From NCBI GenBank assembly GCA_036244855.1, contig BQKZ01000296.1, positions 56,328 through 120,327 of the forward strand: a stretch of DNA of 64,000 nt, read 5' to 3'. The notes under the pieces were generated by a model. That model was not told the DNA's origin. It did no database searches and was given only the letters and a program-made list of their open reading frames with translations. Shown here piece by piece: positions 52,201-61,200 of this stretch. Made by a program: the position numbers and the translations under genes. The stretch is from Temnopleurus reevesii. Lineage: Eukaryota > Echinodermata > Echinoidea > Temnopleuroida > Temnopleuridae. Positions within the stretch are counted from its first letter, which is position 1. Each line of letters starts with the position of its first letter.

Positions 52201-55200
52201 GAAAAATTATGAAAAGAAATTGATACGAAAAATACTAATTTTTCGAAAGTATGAGTAAACATCTGTAGGCAGAAACTAAATATTCTTCTGTGCTTCTGGT
52301 AAGGTACCATATTATCACCCTGGTAATGACTGCTGAGTCAGTCGAGTCAGTCAATGGGGAGGAGATATACATTCCAACCAGGCACCAATTTACATGTAGA
52401 TGTGGGTTGGGTGCAGGACACTACAATGGATATCTCGCTGAAGGAAATTAATATTCTTGAGTTTCAATTTTGTAATCTGATTAAAAGGCAAGAGTCCCAA
52501 ACCACAAAACCAAAACAGACATACAAATTCAAATCATTTTAGCCGGTTGACCTTAATTCATACTTATTTGGTCCCCATCATGCACCATAAGCGGGTAATG
52601 AAATTACCAGGGTGGTGTTTCCCAAGTTATAAATGACTGTATTAATGATAAATAATTGCTCTTGCGCTGAATGATTGAGAATCTTATAAATACAACACTC
52701 AATAACCTACTCCAGTCTTTCTTGAAGTCACTCATATGTTTGAATGACTTGGTGAAAAACGCCCAGACATCAATACATTGTTTTGTACATAAAAATATCA
52801 CAATGCTCATCAGAACATTTTCTATGCCCTGGTAGAACATAACAATGCCTATAATTGACATTTTTACCCATTATACACAAAGACATTCAAGACTTGGTCT
52901 GGGCCAGAAAAATTAAAGAACTTTGATTCCTTGTACGCTTATCAAACATACTGTAAGCATTTTCACAGTTGAGTGATTTCAGTTTTGCATCATTTCTTTC
53001 ACTTCATATTTACATCTTGAAAAGTAAGCCCATAATGAAATAAAATGATAGAAATGCAGTCTCTGACTTGTTTTAGTAGTGTAATTACTGAGATAAACAA
53101 TTTTTGGATCCTTTCTCAAATTTAAAAAAAAATAATAGGAATGCCGATTCTTAGACATTCTTCAAGTGCGCACCATGGGGGAGGGGGGGGGGGCGATGGG
53201 GGCCTGGGTCACCTGGTTTGGAGATAGGGGTGGCATGAAATTTCAGGCCAAAGGGCAGAAAATTGCTTGAGAGCGGGGATGAAAAATCTCAGGCCAAAGG
53301 GCGGAAAATTGCTTCGGAGTAGGGGTGAAAAATTTGTGCTGAGGAGTTTTTAGTCGTTATCTATGGGTTTTGTGAATGATTCCAAATTATTTATTGATAA
53401 ACATTTTTTCTGGAGCAGTCAACATCTTTAGGATTAATACCAAACAACATCAGGAAAGTGTAAAAGGCAAATAAGTAAACAGGGAAAACAAACAAGCACT
53501 GAAACACTCAATGCTGTTGGTGTACTTTTACCAAGTAATTCCAAAAGGCTTTTTGCAGGTAAAAGCAATGAAAGCAGATTCCGCTTCACTTCAAAACTCC
53601 TCTGATACTAGAAATTGTTTATCAGCAGTATATGATTTTAAACCATAAGTTTTGTAAGAATATTAATCCAACGCAAAACAACAACAAATAATACCCCAAA
53701 AGGAAGACAATAGGATTCATTGGTCTGCATAAATCATCACAAACACTCACCTGAACGGTAATATCGCACCATCTATCCGAAGGTATGAAATATTCCCCTT
53801 AATTAAAAACCAGGCAAAAAAATGGATATTCCTCCATAGAAACGATGCTTCATCTGATAAGAAAAAACCATCGGCTGGAGTGAGATATCCTGCGTAATCG
53901 TTCGTAAGGCATTACCCAACCTGAGAGAGCTGTAAATGATAATCCATTCATTTAGCCTCACCCCAAAACAGATCCCCATAGATCTAAAACCAGCGCAATG
54001 CCACGGACAGGTTGCCAAGACCGCAAATACCGGCTCTGTCATCGTCGAGGCAAAGCCTTTACCCCCTCGCTCTACCCCCACCTTCACCCTCTCAAACTAC
54101 CTACGTTTCTGTTTCTCCTCTTTCTATTTCCTCCTTTATTCTCTCCAAGACGGCTCTGTCTTTCTTCCCTTCCAGTTCTAATTATAGTTTCAGTCATCTT
54201 TCTTTTAACATCCCTCTCTTGCTCTACCCCCTCCTTCACCCTTTCAAATTTCCTCCCTTTCTCTTTCACTACTCTCTCTATTTCCTCCTTCATTCTCTCC
54301 AACATGGCTTTGTGCTTCCTCCCTTCCACTTTCAGTTTCAGTTTCAGTAATCTTTCTTTGAACACCCCTCTCTTTCAATCTTCTTTCTTTACTCCGATAT
54401 CTATCTCGGTCTCTACCCCCTCCTTCACCCTCCTCAGATCAACTTGTGTTTTCCTCCTTCCTCTTTCCTTCTCATTCTTCGTTCTTTCCTTATTCTTCGC
54501 ATTCTTCATACGGACTTTGCGCTTCCTCCCTTCGTCCTTCACTCTTTCCTTCTTATTGACACTCTTTATCCAGACTTCCATCATTCTTCTTTCATTCTTG
54601 CATTTTTTTCACACTCTTTATTCCTGTTTAATGTGGATCTTCCTTTCCTCTTTCCTCTTTCATCTTTCATTCTTCATTCTTACACTCTTAGTACTCTTCA
54701 TCCAGCATTGCGCTCCCTCACTTCCTTTTTCATATTTACCCCAGGCCTTATATCTGCCTCCTCATTCAGTCTAATATACTTCCCTTAGAGCTTTTTCACT
54801 CTCTCTCTCTCTCTCTATTTCTTCAATTTCCTTTCTTATTCCTATATATGTACTCTCTTTACCCCTCCTACACCCCTGGACTAAACTTTTTTTTTTTTAG
54901 CTTCCTCCCTTTCTATTTCACTCTTCTCTCTCGCTCTCTTCACCTTCCTTATCCCTCTCAATTCTGATTTGTGCTTCCTTCTCTCTCCCTCTAAATCAAT
55001 TTCCTTTTCTTGTTTCTGCAGCTAATTATATTTTAGTCAAACAATACATGTAGCACTGTTTACAATTTTACTTTGTTGTTAAATATGTCTTTCACCAAGC
55101 TCCAAAGCTATGGTTTAAAGTTTATATTTTATACTTTATACTTTATGGTTTACTTTAAGAAAAGCAAAAATGTTCACATCATGCACTTTTTGTGAAATGA

Positions 55201-58200
55201 ACGAGGGCAAACTCAAATGCAAAAAAAACCCCCCAAACATTGATTTTCAAATTGTAGACCATGAATTATTTCTTTCATAAAGTATGAAATGTCGTTTATT
55301 AGAAGTTGACTTGTAAAAATAATATCAAAATTTCCATTAACTTAGGTACATGTATGCATATGTTCAAAGATTATAGCCGATCTCTATGGAACGGTCTTAT
55401 CATTTTGTTCCTATTCTCAGACTCTCTATTGATTTTCGTTATTTCATAATTCCCCCTGCATCTGTTCTACCTTTACCCCCTTCCTTATGAGTCATGTACA
55501 GTGTATAGACCCCCCCCATTCCCCTCTTCCCCTCCAGTTTTCTGCCCATCAAGGTCTAGATGTATAAACCTACTACTTCAAAATAAGCCACAGTTCTGAA
55601 TTTCTTTCTTAAAACTTTAAATCAATGTATTGCGATTCTTGACGATATTTACAGCAATTGCTTCTAACCATAATTTCAGCATAGTTATATATCTCATTCT
55701 CTCTCTCTCTGTATTTATTTCAGCTGATCTTTTCCTCCTTGGTCTCTGTATTTCCCCCTGCATCTGTTCTACCTTTACCCCCTTCCTTGTGAGTCATGCA
55801 AGGACCCCCTCCCCTCTTCCCCTCAAAGTTGTCTGCCCATCAAGGTCTAGATGTATAAACCTATTATTTCAAAATGAGCCACAGCTCAGACTTTCCCTCT
55901 CAAAATTTCATATCAATTTTTCTACTCTTTTAATATTCATTAGGCATTCAATGACTTTAATGAAGTTTATTTTTCAAATGATTCTTGAGCTTTATTCCCC
56001 AAGTCAAACGATGGGCATTTGGATCTATTGCGGGAAACTTATTTTGTACACTGTTTCTCCTATTTTCCATTCACTCTGTCATTCTCTCCTTCCTTTCCTC
56101 CACCCATGTCTCCCCAATCTGTCTGTCCTTCTCTCTACATATCTTAAAATCCGTCTCCAGCTTTCATTCTTTTCTCCTTGGTATGAATGTCATCTTGTCA
56201 AATTTTTTTTCATCTTCCCAGCCCTCGGATAAGGGATGAGTCAAGCCCATCATCATAAACCTAACACAGGCACGTCAAATGACGATTTCCCTTGGACACA
56301 ACAAGGTGCCCTTGATGTTGCGTTTCTACTCCTTCTTTACATCTATCCAATTGATAGTACATTGTATCTCGCAAAATTTTCCTTGATTTCATAACACTTC
56401 TTTCCTTGCAACAGAAGTGAAATTCATCTTGACAATTTTTTATCATTTTCCCAGCCCTCGGATAGGGGATGAGTCAAGCCCATCATCATGAACCTAGCAC
56501 AGGTCCGTCGAGTAACAAGACTTCCCTTGGAACACAACAAGGTGCCCTTGATGTTAAACTTCTATTCTCTCTTCACAGTAGTGAACATAAAACAGAGTGT
56601 TTCTTCCAAGGGAACAAAACAAATTGCCCTAGACTCCATCACAACACAGGTGACACTCATGATACAACGTGTCCCATAAAAACCTCCCAAGCAAATATAT
56701 CCTTACCGCTGAACTCCCATCCCGACATCACGCAAGTGCAATTTACAGTACAGGGTGTCCCCTAGAAAACTTTCTTGGAAACCCAGCAACTTCTCATCCA
56801 TATGGAACTCCCTAGAGCTTCTAATCAGTACATTTTTTAAAGAATGGTATGTATGCCCTAGAAGACTTCCCTGAGGAACTCCCATTTCTCTTCTCACAAT
56901 CACAACTCAACAAGTAGGGCAACATTTCAAAATTATGCTTAACAGACTGTGAATATTATAACACAATTTTTAAAATATAACACAATTTTTAAAGCGTAAC
57001 TTTCCATGCATTTTCAAATGTCGTTTTTTGTCAGCAGAAAGAGAGAAAAAAATAATTAAAGCTTAAGAGGCCTCTCATGTTACAGCTATAAAAAGTATTA
57101 TTAATTAAAAAAAATTAGAGTCACCTGATCAATCAAATAAACTTGACATTTTCAGGAGCAAAGGAAACAATAAATTAATGGAAAGCAGAGTCGCTGATTG
57201 ATGTAACAGGGGTCTTGTGATGAGGAAATGTGTTTGATATCAAAATTAATGAATGACAGCTCTTTGATGTTCAAGACAATAATCCTAAATATAATATCTT
57301 GTACAGTGTATGTATACAGCTCAAAAGTGCTGATAATAAATGGATAATATCTACTAATCATCAACAGGCTCTTCTCCTTTCATCTCTCTCCTACCTCTCT
57401 CTCTCTCTTTCCCTCTTTCTCTCTCTTTCTCTTCTTCTTATACTAGCTTTTGGTGTTGCTATTTTTTTAGCAATCCTGTTTACCTTTAGCCACAGTATAA
57501 TGAAGCATAAAAAAGGGCAATAACCCCCCCCCCAACCTTAGAAATAACCCCCAAGAGCTACAAAAAAGGCCCCTGCAAAATATATTTTGATGGCAATTTC
57601 AAGGAGCAAATTATCGAAAAAAAAACCTTGTAAACAACAAAATATATTTTTTACCCTTGTATAGTATATTTAAAAAAAAAAAATCGTCTTTGATGGTACT
57701 TATGGCTACTGTCATTATATATATTCCATGTCACTTATATCAGCCCCCACCTATAACAATCCATGTGGATGTTTCATGCAACCTTGGCACACCCTAAACC
57801 TACTAGTCTGCCATGGTCATACAAAATCATGCGCATAAACCACATTAATCCTAAAAGAGGGAATGGGTTTATATTGTCATGATCATTTTCGCTGGGGGCA
57901 TTATCAATAATAAGTTTATCTTTTAAAACTGAAGCATGAAAGGTTAATGTTTTTTTTTAAGATTAAAAGTGCGCTACATATGCACCCCGGAGGGAAAGTG
58001 TAAACCACTTATGCCTTGAGTCTTATCATGCTCTTACATTGAGATCTTTTCTCAATTATAATCTACTTGGCTACTATACCTTTACAAAATGATAATAACA
58101 CTTTCCATTCTAATTACTAGTTCATGCTCATGGCACTCAGATAATGAAAAACATTTAACTATAAAAAGGTCAATGATTTCTGGCTCGTTTTCTAGAACAT

Positions 58201-61200
58201 TCTCAATTATGAAAAAAATAAATCAAAGACAAAAACAGTTTGAAATCTCAAACTAATTTGAAAATATCTTTGCTTCTTCAATATTATTGAGTATTTATTT
58301 CCTAAAAAAGAGGAAAGAAGCTACACTATGAAAAAACAACAACATTATTTGTATATGACTTGATGAATTAGAACTTCTTTTCCATTTTTCTGTGTGACAT
58401 GAATTATCAAAATAGAAACATTAGGCAAATAAATTCATCAACATCTTTCAGTACTTGCCCCTAGCAGGTGAAATTTTGATTTACCCTGAATTCATTACTC
58501 GATTGCCATGATGCAAACAGGCTAAGTCGGGTAAAAGTCTGCCTGCAGCAAGGGTAGTAACCGCGTTAGAGCCAGGGTGGCAACTGTTTTCAGGCAGGCT
58601 AAAACCAGGGTAGCAACAGATGAAGTCAGGTAAAAAGTCAGGCTGAAGCCAGGGTAGAAAAAGGTTCAAGTCAGGGTGGCAACAGATATTAGTCAGGTTA
58701 ATGTCTGCTTAAAGTGCAGGGTAGCAACCGGTTTAGAACCAGGGTGGCAACTGGTTTAAGTCAGGCAAAAGCAAGGATGGCTACAGATGAAGTCAGGTAA
58801 GAGTCAGGCTAAAGCCAGAGCAGCAACTGCTTTAAGTCAGGCTAATGCCAAGGTAGTTTCTGGTGTAGGTCAGGTTAAAGTCAGGGTAGCAACTGGTTTA
58901 AGTCAGGCAAAATCCAGAGTAGGCTAAAGCCAGAGATACAAGCACCATAAACACTCAGGAGGACTCATGTGCGCTACAAAAATCAATTATTAATCATTAA
59001 AGATCTAATGGAACGAGACTCCAAATTTCTTATTTAAATGTTTACAACTATTTCATCATTAAGCAGTCTCACTCTATCACCCAGAACAAAAATAAACACT
59101 GACTAGAAAAGGATGAAAGAAAACTTAATCCCATCCAGGATATGAGTTTAGGATAGTTTGTGAATCATACATTGAAAAATTGAAGAAAAGGGTAAGACGA
59201 TCCCCTCTAGCAGAAGCAAAACAGTAGGGGAAAGGAAGGGATGGGGGCAAAAATTAGATCAAGAGTATGCAGAGATGCCAACCATTCCCAAATTATCTGA
59301 GGTCAAAATTAAACTGTGAATAATGCAACAGCTGCACGGAGGTGAGAGAACACGACACCAATAGCCATATTCTCAGTCATTCACTTGTGATAAAAGTCTT
59401 AAATTCACATGAAAATATATACCTCAAGAATATTCTGGAACGGTTGGCATCTATGAGAATACTTCTTTACTGATTCCTAAGTCTCTCCTTGCTTTGGGGT
59501 TAAATGTAATGGCCATACATACTCAGAAATAGAAATGATTTGGGCTCAAGATGGAGAAACATGGTTTTTAGCTCTTAGTCAGTAACACGCAAAACAGCAG
59601 TACAAGAAAAAATTGAACAAGCGTGATAAACATTTTTCCATATTTTTCTAGGATAATCTAATCTAGTTTGCAAGATACTTCCAAGACCTATGAATTTGAA
59701 TAAAATGTTAGTGGGTATTTTAGACATTAGAGCAATGCTTATGAATAATAATAATAATAATAATAAAAAGGTAATGATGAATCAATGGCCCCAGCCATGA
59801 GTCTGTCTCTCCCCTAGTTCTTAAATCTTGTTAGTAAACAGTCCCTAAGATGAAAATGGAAAGTGACAAATGTGATTAAGATATGATAGGAAATTTGCAC
59901 TCGGATTCTCCCGGAAGTTTGTCATGTAAGAGGATATCTATAGAGATTAACTTCCAAGTTTGTTATCTTAGATTTACTGGGGGCTTTATGTATTTCTAGA
60001 TCTTGTAAAAGATGTATGTTTGAGTTGTATGACGTCTTCAAATGTGTCATTTTTAGTTTGTTATCTTACATATATTTGTGGCTACATCTATAAAGCTATC
60101 CTATAGAGATGCAACCAATATATTTGAGAATTTTGTTGTATTCACATGTGTTATTGTAAGTTTATTTTAGATTTATGGGGGTTATTTTTCTATCTTACAA
60201 AGATGTATGTGATATGTTTGAGGAGTATGGTATCTTTAAATATGTCATTGTAAGTTTGTATCTGATATTTACTAGGGAAGGAAGGGGCTACTTCTCTTTT
60301 GTACAAAGAGGTAAATGAAATGTTTGAGTAGTATGGTGTCTTCAAATGTGTCATTGTAAGTTTGTTATCTTAGATTTACTGGAGGGAAGAAGATGAAGTT
60401 AATACATTTTAAGTAATATGAAATCATTAAAAATGTCATTGTGAGTCTGTTATGACAGATTTATTGGACAGCATTCACTCTATCCTATAGAGATGTACTC
60501 GATATATTTGATTGTATAGTGTCTTCAAAAGTGATATTGTAATTTTGTGATCTTAGATTTACAGGGCTATTTCTTTATCCTATAGAGATGTAAGTGATAT
60601 GTTTGAGCAGTATGGTATCTTAAAATGTGTTGTATTGTAATCTTGTTATCTTAGATTTATGGGGTTTAAATGTATTACTCAATCCTACAGAGATGTATCA
60701 GATATTAGTATGGTGTCTTCAAATGTGTCCGTTTGTTAGCTCATATCTATTTGGGCTACATGTATTTCTCTATCCTACAGAGATATATCTGATATATTTC
60801 AGCATTATGTCATTGTAAGCCTGCTATCTTAGATTTAATCAGGCTTTCCCACAGAGATGTATGTGATATGCTGAGCAGTACCGTATCTTCAAATGTGTCA
60901 CTTTGGGCTATTTCTCTATCCTACAGAAATGTATCTGATATGTTTGAGCAGTATGGTGTCTTCAAAAGTGTCTAAAGGGGGAACACTATATTCCTGTGAA
61001 CTTCCCTTTTTTGAGGGGAAAAGCAGGAAGGAAAAGAGGCATACTGGTTAATGTGATATTGTTGAACTCATTAGGGGTTTGTTACGGCTTGGCATATGGC
61101 CAAAATATGAAATCACACTAACTTGATGTTAAAGGGTACCTGACGTCACAAAATATAGTTTGTATATTGCTCAATTGCATAAAATTAACAAAAAATAATA

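Noticed and set aside
54012..54774. Long Ser/Phe/Leu-rich open frames resembling membrane proteins
   Set aside because: They follow a C/T-rich tandem repeat; frames overlap in several registers and on both strands, with no codon signature.
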